Source: Mesostigma viride (lineage: Eukaryota > Streptophyta > Mesostigmatophyceae > Mesostigmatales > Mesostigmataceae). From it: a DNA stretch of 64,000 bases. The translations under genes and the position numbers were made by a program. A model generated the notes under the pieces. The model saw only the letters and a program-made list of their open reading frames with translations, had not been told where the DNA came from and ran no database searches. The stretch lies in NCBI GenBank assembly GCA_009746045.1, contig RPFO01000065.1, forward strand, positions 5,561,053 to 5,625,052. Reading direction: 5' to 3'. This document shows, in pieces, positions 35,320-43,657 of this stretch (positions are counted from its first letter, which is position 1; the number at the start of each line of letters is the position of its first letter).

Positions 35320-36715
35320 ATGACGACTACCAAAGCAAAACGAGGGCTGGAAAAGGAGCTGGCACAGCTTCCCAGCGCCCAGCCCAACCCTCTCGCCCTC
35401 GCCATTGTTCAACCGCCAGGCTTACCCGCCAACCAGCCGTCTGGGCCTGCCAACCCACCGCCAGCAAACCCATCGCCCAGCGCCTCGCCCGAGCCCAAGA
35501 AACCCTGCCACGAACCCAAATGGCGAAAGTACCTACCAGATTACGAAAGCTTTTCTTTCACCCACTGGCTGGAACTGACCAAAGACGAATGCGCCGAAAT
35601 AGTGCGTTTCTTATCACAGGAACGCAAGCTCCATGGGGCCGTAGGGCCCATCCCCGCCGACGACCTGGAGAGGTTCCTTGCCAGGCCAGAGCTCACCCAC
35701 CGCATCGCCATCATGTGCAGCTACTTCCAGCTACCTATGAGCAGAATTGTCGCCAGGATCCGCACCCCAGCCCAGCCTGCGCGGCCGACAGCCACATCGG
35801 CTTCCTCCCTCTGCAAGGATGACATCCGAGCAGTGCTGGAGGAGCACGTGACCTGGCCGTTGGCCGAGAAGCTGACCTCGCTGAACACGACGCTCAACAC
35901 GGTGGAAGCCCGGGTCTCCAACGTGGAAACCAAGGTCGTCCACAAGCTACAACCCCAGTTCACGGCGCTACACACCGCGGCGCAGGCTTCGGAAACGCAT
36001 GCTGCACTTGTCTCTCGCCTTAACCAGGTGGAGGGCAAGTGTGGCGTGCTCCTGAAGAAGCTTGAGGCCATCACCGCCCACACCGAGGCCCTGGCCACAC
36101 AGGTCCCCAAGATAGCGGAGCAGACGGCCACCATTGCATCCCAGCCACCCCGGCAGGATGCTGGCGACCTCCCGCCGCTCTCCTACGCGGACCTGCTGCG
36201 GTCAGCGACCGCCTCCACCACCGACGCCATCGCCACAAAGCTCCAGGAGCTGGAGGACCACCGCCAGGCCCAGCAACGGGAGGTCACCGACCGCGCTCGC
36301 CGCGAGTGCCGAGTGGTGCTACGTCGCTTCCCCCAGAAGCCAGGTGAGACGTCAACCTCTCTTGCTGACGAGCTCAAGAACCAGCTTCTTACCCTCATGG
36401 GCCTGGTAGGTGCATGAGGTAGAACTGCGTGGGTGCCACCGCCTTCCCCACTCACGGGACAAGGCGGCTCCCCCACCAGTCCTACTCACCTTCCCCTCCC
36501 CTGAGGATAAGCAGCGGTTCCTCTCTCGTCGCAAGCGGTTGCACGACCTCACCTGGACGCTGGATGACGACCTCACCCCCGCTCAGCAACAGCAGCGACG
36601 CGACCTGTGGCCGGAATACCTCCGCCATAAGCAGGACCCCCAGAAGCCCAAGGTGTACTGGAGGGGCGGGGACCTGATGATCAACCACAAGATGTGGACG
36701 CCCCCAGCGGGCTAG
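35320..36715 (+). pseudogene. L1-type ORF1 protein, copy 3 (nearly full, one frameshift)
   Basis: From ATG 35320: a Pro-rich N-terminus, a conserved block (PDYESFSFTHWLELTKDEC), then a long alpha-helical coiled-coil-like region at about residues 170-270 (LNTTLNTVEARVSNVETKV, ASETHAALVSRLNQVEGK). An RRM-like segment follows (RRECRVVLRRFPQKPG). The frame stops at 36417; a +1 frame continues from about 36410 with VELRGCHRLPHSRDK, VLLTFPSPEDKQRFLSRRKRL and DDDLTPAQQQQRRDLWPEYL to TAG 36715. The architecture matches L1 ORF1p (coiled coil, RRM, CTD). Copy 1 at 29.4 kb bridges the break without a stop, so this looks like a single-base frameshift. Confidence 0.7.
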
Positions 36716-37139
36716 AATAGCAATAGCCCTAGCTTGTAACCATTGGCGTCACTGCCGCTAAGGCAGCCATGCCTAGAATGTTGCCTAGCTGTGCCAACAC
36801 ACCTAGTCACGTGCCGACAACGCACGGTACACAACCAGCCATAGCCTTAGCCTAGTCCTAGTACAGCCATGCTACGCCCTGGCTATGCTCAGATTACTTG
36901 CCCACGCTCCTTGCTATGATATGCTCACATGGGTCTTATTGCACCCACAGTTTGCCGGATCGTTAGCCTGTCCTTTTAGCTAGCCGCGCCCGATTGCAGC
37001 TGTGGCATGCCTTTGCATGGCATGAAGGAGACTGGGGGTCTCTGCCCTTTCTCCTGTAGTGCACACACAGGGATTAAAAGCACTTCGGTGCTCCGTGACT
37101 CCCCATGCAACGGGAGCACGAGTTTAATTTATTAATTAA
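36716..37139. other. Spacer downstream of the ORF1 copy
   Basis: No gene recognised. It ends in a TTTAATTTATTAATTAATTAATTG tract at about 37122-37145. Confidence 0.5.
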
Positions 37140-37337
37140 TTAATTGAAGAAGGCGGAGGTCAGGGGCCCCATGGCCCCAAACTCCTCCAGGACAAAGGGC
37201 ACCACACGATGGTGCCCGACGTCGCCGTACATAGGCCAGGAGCTTGGCCCGCTCCGCCCGGTCCGCCGTGTAACCTGCCGTGAGGGAGGCCCCAGCCACG
37301 TGGCTAAGAGCCAAGGGCCGCAATGAATATATATCAA
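37140..37337 (-). pseudogene. ORF2 endonuclease scrap, copy 4
   Basis: The minus strand reads GDVGHHRVVPFVLEEFGAMGP in one frame, equivalent to the GNVGPHRVIPFVLEEFGAMGP segment of the ORF2 at 30.5-31.9 kb. The upstream part is in another frame. A decayed fragment. Confidence 0.6.
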
Positions 37338-37904
37338 GGAGACAACCAGCGCAGGCCAGAAATCAGGAGAATCCGGACCATGGTATAGCTCGAGCCTGCC
37401 GTTATCTTGTCCGCGTGTTCGAGTCGTTCAGGATGATGAAGATGAATGGTGATGGAAATGTGTAGCCGTGTGTGTGCATTGGAATTATGGCTGGCTTACG
37501 TGTATAGAGCGACTAGATGACCTAGACGGTGGGGCCGGAAACAGCATGCTTGATCAGGGCGTACATGTTTCGAGCCTAAGCCTAAGTTCTGGCCGGGAGT
37601 GTATAGTGGTGAGCACCATTGCTGCGATCGCTCTCCCACCATTTACTACGAGGAAATACCCGCAAATGGAAAACCACTGAAAAGGTCTAGCTATTCAGTC
37701 ATCACGTTAGCCATGCCATGATTCCAAACGCCCAATTAAGAACTGCACACGGTGCAAAGGCAAAAAGCCGGACGACAGCACTTTCAAATGTGCGGCGCCG
37801 GAACCAAAAGCCCGCGTATACGTGTATGCCAGAAAACATCGTGTTGCTGCAGCGACGCGACGATGTGGACAACGAACTCCAGTGCCAAGCTGAATATATA
37901 TAAA
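37338..37904. other. Spacer, no gene recognised
   Basis: 37335-37455 is the inverted partner of 28860-28975. The rest has only short unsupported frames. Confidence 0.5.
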
Positions 37905-38052
37905 ACCTATATATATTCATTGAGAATGATAGATTACGGAGGTGAGATAGGCATGCAACATAAGGAAAAACCCGAGAACTGGGAGAATAACCCTGAAGAA
38001 ATTAATAGTAATCTGACACAGACATCCAAGGATCACGCCAGCGGCACAAGGT
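37905..38052 (-). repeat. Retroelement 3'UTR, copy 3 (inverted)
   Basis: Near-exact reverse complement of 32010-32155. Its AT-rich end faces left, and it directly adjoins the viral segment that starts at about 38060. Confidence 0.8.
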
Positions 38053-38090
38053 ATTCATTCAGATATATAGATATGATAAGCGTCTAGGTC

Positions 38091-38258
38091 ATGGAGGGCG
38101 CTCTCGGGCATGTCCCGAGCAAGTTGATCGACTCGTCCCCGGTCTTGGGGACGGCGTATCGTGTCGCGAAAACCGGGCTGGACGCGTTGTCTTCTCTTGA
38201 ACGTAAAGTCGACGCGCACAAGGTCGCGAATCCGCTCTTGGGCCAGTTCCTTCATTAG
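38091..38258 (+). CDS. Small ORF upstream of the capsid gene
   Basis: A 55-codon frame (MEGALGHVPSKLIDSSPVLG to the end LLGQFLH) with GC-rich codon use like the capsid gene and a stop 38 bases before the capsid ATG. Unrecognised. It could be a real small virion gene of the Polinton-like element or a leftover C-terminus. Confidence 0.4.
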   Translation: MEGALGHVPSKLIDSSPVLGTAYRVAKTGLDALSSLERKVDAHKVANPLLGQFLH

Positions 38259-38280
38259 CAAGAATATTATCTAACTAACT

Positions 38281-38292
38281 GGTATACAACGC
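38281..38292 (+). promoter_or_regulatory. Possible late promoter motif before the capsid gene
   Basis: GGTATACAACGC lies 5 bases upstream of the capsid ATG. It is similar to CCATATAGCG before the next ORF and CAGTATAACGC before the basic-protein ORF. The latter two are embedded in longer shared spacers. Confidence 0.4.
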
Positions 38293-38296
38293 TCTC

Positions 38297-39520
38297 ATGG
38301 CATCCGACGGTTCTTGGTACAATCGCGCTATCCCGAAGTCCATGCAATATATCGTTAAGGCTCTCGGCCAGCACTCGACGTCCCGTGTGCAGCTCTCGAC
38401 TCTGTCCGCGAACACCGGAATCAAACCGGGATCGGTTGTAGCGGTTCGTTTGCCGACTAGCGGGTTCGTGGACCTTCACAGCTTCTCCATGTACTTTAAA
38501 GCAAAATCAAACGCGACGGCTCAAAAATGCTTCTTTCCTCCGTATACATCATCCATCATTCGGCGTTTGGAGGTTCTGGTAGGCGGCCAGAGCGTGGACT
38601 CGATTAATGATTACAGCCAGCTTTTCAACACACTGGTCACTGTCCACGGCGGCCTTGGTTTTAAGAACGCGCAAGCTCCTGCCGGTTGGTCGAACAGAGA
38701 AACCACGGACGATAGTGCGGGAGTGGAAGGTGTAATTGACAATTGGCTCGGGTTTCTTGGTGGAGATCCCAGAGTCATCGATCTCAGCCTGTTCCCGCCT
38801 ATCGAGGTCCGCGTGACTTTGATGGACGGCGGTGTTATGATCCCGGCCCATGCAGAGACAGCTGGGAAGACGTTTGAGTTGGACGACATCCATTTTTCCA
38901 TTGACGTGTATCGGTTCCAGGAGGACGTCGTCGGGCAGGTGTTCGCCTCTCGTTTGGCGGAAAGCGGGACTCTGCCCTTCCGCTGGAAGACGTGGCAATC
39001 AACGAAGCAGTCGATCGAGAAGAAGACGATTTACAGCATCAAGTCATCGCTGTCGTCGGCATCCGCGAGCAAGCTTCTCGCCATCCAAGTGAATGCCGCT
39101 AAGGACGTAAACAATGACGCGGATAACGCTATGTTCAACCATATCGCAGACGGCCTTATCGGATTCCAATACGATATCAACGGCTCTCACCAATCACCTG
39201 GCTATCGGATGGGTGCGACGGAAGCGTGGGTGAACCTTGTGAGCGCCTTCAACGACCAAGGGAATAGCCTCTCGTGCGCGCGAAACGGGTTGACCACCGA
39301 TGCGTGGACAGGTACTGACTTCATCATGGCCTGTCACCTGAACATGCCATGCGCGGGTCCCGAGTACCAGAGCGGCCTGGATCTGCGCGGGACCGCTGCG
39401 GTTGTTACCCTTCGCGTGGATAAGTCCGGCTCGGAAAATGAACTCGTTTTCTATATCTTCTGCGAGCTCGAATCGAAGATGGATATCGGCGCCGGACGGC
39501 AGGCGGCCGTGTACCTGTAA
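38297..39520 (+). CDS. Major capsid protein of a Polinton-like virus
   Basis: An intact 407-residue frame from ATG 38297 to TAA. The sequence reads as a double jelly-roll capsid protein of the Polinton-like/adenovirus-type lineage. The N-terminal part has hydrophobic beta-strand pairs (VVAVRLPTSGFVDLHSFSMY) and an FPPYTSSIIRRLEVLVGGQSV segment, with typical inter-strand loops and a mixed C-terminal barrel ending VFYIFCELESKMDIGAG. The length is within the 400-600 range expected of small algal virus capsids. Assignment is by overall pattern; there are no catalytic residues to check. It forms the virion shell. It is uninterrupted, unlike its neighbours, so the insertion may be fairly young or the gene may be retained. 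Confidence 0.7.
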   Translation: MASDGSWYNRAIPKSMQYIVKALGQHSTSRVQLSTLSANTGIKPGSVVAVRLPTSGFVDLHSFSMYFKAKSNATAQKCFFPPYTSSIIRRLEVLVGGQSVDSINDYSQLFNTLVTVHGGLGFKNAQAPAGWSNRETTDDSAGVEGVIDNWLGFLGGDPRVIDLSLFPPIEVRVTLMDGGVMIPAHAETAGKTFELDDIHFSIDVYRFQEDVVGQVFASRLAESGTLPFRWKTWQSTKQSIEKKTIYSIKSSLSSASASKLLAIQVNAAKDVNNDADNAMFNHIADGLIGFQYDINGSHQSPGYRMGATEAWVNLVSAFNDQGNSLSCARNGLTTDAWTGTDFIMACHLNMPCAGPEYQSGLDLRGTAAVVTLRVDKSGSENELVFYIFCELESKMDIGAGRQAAVYL

Positions 39521-39551
39521 AAAATCTCTGGTCGTTACCATATAGCGATCG
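39518..39551 (+). promoter_or_regulatory. Intergenic spacer with promoter-like element
   Basis: The 31-base gap holds AAAATCTCTGGTCGTTACC then ATATAGCG. The gap before the basic-protein gene (42645-42673) holds AAAATCTCGTCGCTAC then AGTATAACGC. Two gaps with near-identical spacing and sequence next to different genes suggest a shared transcription signal. Confidence 0.5.
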
Positions 39552-40743
39552 ATGGACTACCTTAAGGATCCGAGATATGCAGCGAATCCGTTTAGTAGAG
39601 TTACCTTGATTTTCGATACCCCTGCGATGGCTGATAAAGGTCTGGCGATCGGGTTGCCGGCTAGGAAAGGGCCGCTAATGGAGCCAAGGTTTCAATACCC
39701 TCTACAGTTATTATAAATAGTGACGGAACCTTTTTGCCACTTGGGCAATTAGGTCCGTCACTATTTATCCGGCGAAAACCACTCGCCGGTATCAATTCCG
39801 CGTTAAGTTCACGTGAACGTGGCGCGGAATTGATACCGGCGAGTGGTTTTCGCCGGATAAATAGTGACGGACCTAATTGCCCAAGTGGCAAAAAGGTTCC
39901 GTCACTATTTATAATAACTAAAACGTCGTAGTGTGGGGGCCGATATCTATCGTACCGCTGATGCCTACTGCAATACCGAATCTCGCCTTAACGATATTCC
40001 AACCGGGCATATTTTTCCCTTCTGGCACTTTCGTTTGGCCTTCTGGTATCCGGTATTCGGAAATACCCGTGTCACCACAGGGATTCGAACCCCCGACTTA
40101 CGAGGTCTTAGTTATTATAAATAGTGACGGAACCTTTTTGCCACTTGGGCAATTAGGTCCGTCACTATTTATCCGGCGAAAACCACTCGCCGGTATCAAT
40201 TCCGCGCCACGTTCTGAACGCGGAATAGATGCCGGCGAGTGGTTTTCGCTGGATAAATAGTGACGGACCTAATTGCCCAAGTGGCAAAAAGGTTCCGTCA
40301 CTATTTATAATAACTAAGACCTCGTAAGTCGGGGGTTCGAATCCCTGTGGTGACACGGGTATTTCCGAATACCGGATACCAGAAGGCCAAACGAAAGTGC
40401 CAGAAGGGAAAAATATGCCCGGTTGGAATATCGTTAAGGCGAGATTCGGTACTGCAGTATAGGCATCAGCGGTACGATAGATATCGGCCCCCACACTACG
40501 ACGTTTTAGTTATTATAAATAGTGACGGAACCTTTTTGCCACTTGGGCAATTAGGTCCGTCACTATTTATCCGGCGAAAACCACTCGCCGGTATCAATTC
40601 CGCGCCACGTTCACGTGAACTTAACGCGGAATTGATACCGGCGAGTGGTTTTCGCCGGATAAATAGTGAGGGACCTAATTGCCCAAGTGGCAAAAAGGTT
40701 CCGTCACTATTTATAATAACTTCTACCGAACGCAAAAAAATGA
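39552..40743 (+). pseudogene. Small viral ORF interrupted by the composite palindromic element
   Basis: ATG 39552 opens a frame (MDYLKDPRYAANPFSRVTLI) that runs into the insertion at 39706. Beyond the element and one copy of its 5-bp target duplication (40722-40726) the same frame continues for a few codons to TGA at 40741. The gene before insertion was therefore about 56 codons. Product unknown; it is downstream of the capsid gene. Confidence 0.55.
39706..40721. mobile_element. Composite palindromic insertion element (P-core-P-core'-P), copy 1
   Basis: A 1016-bp insertion flanked by the 5-bp duplication TCTAC (39701-39705 and 40722-40726), with ends AGTTATTATAAATAG ... CTATTTATAATAACT. It is built from three ~210-bp near-perfect palindromes (39706-39921, 40112-40316, 40508-40721), each starting and ending GTTATTATAAATAGTGACGG or its complement. 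Two ~190-bp cores in inverted orientation lie between them. The cores carry the tRNA B-box-like GGGTTCGAATCCC. No transposase frame is present; open frames inside are palindrome artefacts. It is non-autonomous, probably foldback/MITE-like. Confidence 0.88.
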
Positions 40744-40802
40744 CACGATAGTGTATATGATCTAGAATAAATCGCTGGGATTATGGTATATGCCCCCGTC
40801 TG

Positions 40803-41419
40803 TTGAGGAAGAGACGAGACGAAGAAGCGGTGGAAACACAGGACGTTACAGTCGTTTTGTCGACGACTGATGGAGTTGCCCCTGATACGCCATTCATCAC
40901 AGTCAGTGCCTTGTTTAGTGAACCAGTGTCTGGTTTTTTGATAGGCGACATTAATGTGTTGAACGGCGAGGCTTTTGAACTGATAGGTAGCGGGGCGTCT
41001 TATACTCTTTTCTAGTCACACCAACAACAGCATACGCACCGACAGAGGTGAGCTTGGTATCTAATGCGGCGACAGGCGAGAGTGGCATCGGAAACACAGC
41101 TTCTAATGCGCTGACGTTCACTTACACCCCGCCGCCGATCACCGTGTCCATCTCAACGACAGCAGGAGCGACTCCGAGTACTAGTCCGGTCACCGTGAAT
41201 GTCACGTTCAGCGAGCCGGTTGATTTGTTTGATATAAGCGACGTCGGAGTTACGAACGGATCTATACCAAGCCTCGTTGGAAGCGACGATTCATACGCTT
41301 TCACAGTGACGCCGACTACCGCAAACACGCCGACAACCGTCACGATATTGGAGGATTCCGTGGCAAACGATTTTGGAGTCAGTAACACCGCGTCTAACAG
41401 GGCGCTCATGGAGACTTAA
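40803..41419 (+). pseudogene. Protein with Ig-like (SEPV..F) repeats, broken
   Basis: Two tandem ~85-residue repeats of the type T.....TS..TV.V.FSEPV..F...D..V.NG....L.GS...Y.FTVTP. The first spans 40850-41040 and the second 41140-41400. This pattern is known from bacterial-type Ig-like adhesion domains and occurs in virus fibre or surface proteins. A one-base frameshift at about 41010 breaks the first repeat and a hairpin insertion at 41415-41465 ends the second. No start codon is certain. It may once have been continuous with the frame at 41459-42644, which is in the same phase. Confidence 0.55.
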
Positions 41420-41464
41420 ACAAATGCGTCTCCATGACCCTTTGGAGGTCTGACGCATTTGTTT
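41412..41464. repeat. Short nested hairpin at an ORF break
   Basis: CATGGAGAC/GTCTCCATG and ACAAATGCGTC/GACGCATTTGT form overlapping inverted repeats at the place where the Ig-like frame stops. It looks like a tiny insertion or a rearranged palindrome. Confidence 0.55.
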
Positions 41465-42644
41465 ACGGCAACGTTTCTTCCAACGGCCTTTTTCAACCCA
41501 AGCGCAAACCTAATATACATGGAAACATCTACTGCCAAATTTTACGGTGACGGTGATATACAGATAGGTTCGACGTCGTATTTTAACGAGGCCGTGTACA
41601 CGGACGAGCGAGAGGCTCATAGAATTATCCCGTTCTCGATCAGCGGGGTGCGAAAGGTAGCCTACGACTATATGCAGCCAGAGCTCTGGGAACTGGGCCC
41701 AAAAGGTGTCGCGAGCTTCCGTGACGAAACGGGCGCTGTCATACAGTTGTACAAGCTAACGCTTATACTTTTTATGCGCAAACCTTTTAGCTAAGGTTAA
41801 CGCATATTCTTACATCCTGCGCAGGATGTAAGAATATGCGTTAACCTTAGCTAAAAGGTTTGCGCATAAAAAGTATAAGCGTTAGCTTGTACAACTTAAA
41901 ACCTTTGCGCGTTGGGGCGGAATATTAATTAAGCGGCTCCCTAACTAGGGTTTACTTCCGCATCGAATTACTAATTCGATATCGAATTACTGATTCGATC
42001 TTAATCCCGGGAAGGTCCGATATCTACCTCGCTAGGCGATTAATTAGGTCCGACCGGTGCCCCGGCGGATCCTCCCAAATAATCCCTACTCGGCACTGTC
42101 CCCACGAGGTTTCGAACCCGTGACTTCCGCGCCGCGCCGGTTCTAAGTTGTACAAGCTAACGCTTATACTTTTTATGCGCAAACCTTTTAGCTAAGGTTA
42201 ACGCATATTCTTACATCCTGCGCAGGATGTAAGAATATGCGTTAACCTTAGCTAAAAGGTTTGCGCATAAAAAGTATAAGCGTTAGCTTGTACAACTCAT
42301 ACCGTCGCCGACAACGCTCTCGTCCTTCTATTTCCGGGTCCAATTCACGCAAGGCGCGCCGGCTCGATCTCCTGGACATCGGCCATCCCTACAGACTCTT
42401 GTCGGACGCGGTCGGTCTCGTGTATGGCCCGGGCACGGCTGGTAGGTTGGTAATCGGACCTTCCTGGCGAGTCGCTCCCGGTTTCGACGAATTCGACGGA
42501 GTCTATGAGATCCTGTTGGTGGTGGATAAGCCACTCGGTTCAGGTAGCGCCGTGGTGTACCTGTACCCGCCTGCGAATTGCAGGTCGAAATCCGGGGTGC
42601 ACGCCAGTGGCGAGGTATTCGCGCCTATCCAATGGACCGTTTAA
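41459..42644 (+). pseudogene. Probable virion protein, split by a 553-bp palindromic element
   Basis: The frame from 41459 (FTATFLPTAFFNPSANLIYM; REAHRIIPFSISGVRKVAYD) runs to the insertion at 41745. It resumes in phase after the element at 42299 for about 20 codons (SSFYFRVQFTQGAPA). A further frame change at about 42360 is needed to reach HPYRLLSDAVGLVYG, GVYEILLVVDKPLGSG and the TAA at 42642. Unrecognised. Its position between capsid and basic-protein genes suggests a structural protein of the Polinton-like element. Confidence 0.5.
41745..42297. mobile_element. Smaller palindromic element (P'-core-P') with CATAC target duplication
   Basis: 553 bp, flanked by CATAC (41740-41744 and 42298-42302). 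Two perfect ~150-bp palindromes (41745-41896 and 42146-42297), each AGTTGTACAAGC ... GCTTGTACAACT with centre TCCTGCGCAGGA, flank a ~250-bp core. The core contains GGTTTCGAACCCGTGA, a reversed tRNA B-box-like motif, and tandem ATCGAATTACTGATTCGAT motifs. No coding capacity. Architecture, terminal AGTT...AACT and 5-bp duplication match the larger element, so this is likely the same class. Confidence 0.87.
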
Positions 42645-42673
42645 AATCTCGTCGCTACAGTATAACGCACACA

Positions 42674-42791
42674 ATGCCTCGGAAGATCGCTAGACGACCT
42701 GCCAAGAAATCTTCCAAAGCCCCGCGCAAGGCCCGTGTGCCTCCGAAGAAGACCGCGACAGTTATGGCACTCGTGCAATGGATGCGAACGT
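42674..42791 (+). pseudogene. Basic (Arg/Lys/Pro-rich) viral protein, truncated by copia LTR
   Basis: ATG 42674 starts MPRKIARRPAKKSSKAPRKA and stays strongly basic for 30 residues. The frame runs into the LTR at 42792. Such short basic proteins in capsid-gene neighbourhoods often bind packaged DNA; that role is inference. Confidence 0.5.
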
Positions 42792-43620
42792 GTGTTGGAT
42801 TATGCAATGGCTGGCAATTAATATCAACCCATGCAAGCTTGCCAAGCTGGATTGCATGGGCACGTAGGTTAGGGTAACCTAGCTGTCCTGCACTAGTGCT
42901 AACCAATGAGATGCTGGCTCCGTCCAGCTAGATCTACTCCAGCTAGGACTGATACGATGCCCACAGGCACCGACTGCCTAACAGCACTACGTGGATGGTC
43001 CTGGACCTCCCCTAGGACCTCCGTACAGGACTAGCACTGCAACCACCTTGTGGTCTGCATCACAGCTCATAAACCCTACCACGTGAATACCCACGTGCGT
43101 GTGCCCTACATATCTCAGTGCTAATATCTAGCACCCACGTGCCCAATATGGCACGTGCGGATCTAAACCCTAGTAGAGATATGTCCAGTGTACTACACCA
43201 CCGTCCATGTCCGTATCCCACTTGGGAGACGGGGACAACGCCACGTGTACTGATAGTCTAGGCCTGAAGTCCTAGAATAACTCCCATTATTACTTTTCTT
43301 TGGGGAGTGAGGGGAAGACTCTTCCCACAACCCACTCATATGCCAACCACTACGAATAAGCAAGGTTCCCCACAGGGACAACCAGGACACTGAAAGAGAT
43401 GCATTTATAAAAGCGCCCATAGCTCCTCCGTGTTGGATACAACATCCCCACTGGTTGGGTGCCTGTGTTAGGAAAACCATTGTCAGAAAAATATGACCAC
43501 ACGTTTTATTGACAAAGAACAAGCCATCAATAAAGGAGGACCCTTCTGACCTCAATCTTTAATGACGCAAAGAGAGTCTTACGGGTGGGACACTTCAGAC
43601 CCTGCCACCCCATGACCACC
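42792..43620 (-). repeat. Copia 3' LTR and untranslated region (right edge approximate)
   Basis: Starts TGTTGGATTATG and is free of coding. Short CACGTG-containing repeats (ACCACGTGAATACCCACGTGCG, 43078-43099 and nearby) resemble promoter-type motifs. Without a second LTR the internal boundary cannot be fixed. Confidence 0.5.
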
Positions 43621-43657
43621 CTCCTATCTGGTGCTAATATCCCTAGGCTGAGGCACT

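Noticed and set aside
35860-35880. Palindrome-family copy inside the LINE ORF1 at 35.3 kb (GGCCGTTGG)
   Set aside because: Only nine bases match, without the palindrome's other half or the flanking arms; chance in GC-rich coding DNA.
40310-40375. Functional tRNA-Thr gene
   Set aside because: Only anticodon-loop and T-arm-like parts are present; no D-arm or matching 5' acceptor strand, and the T-stem has a mismatch.
39706-40735. Small proteins with GPNCPSGKKVPSLFIIT-like sequence on both strands, also at 45534-46353
   Set aside because: They come from the palindromes, which read the same on both strands; no start or family support.
41436-41464. Transcription terminator hairpin of the viral gene
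   Set aside because: The hairpin interrupts a coding repeat and no T-run follows; it looks like an insertion scar.
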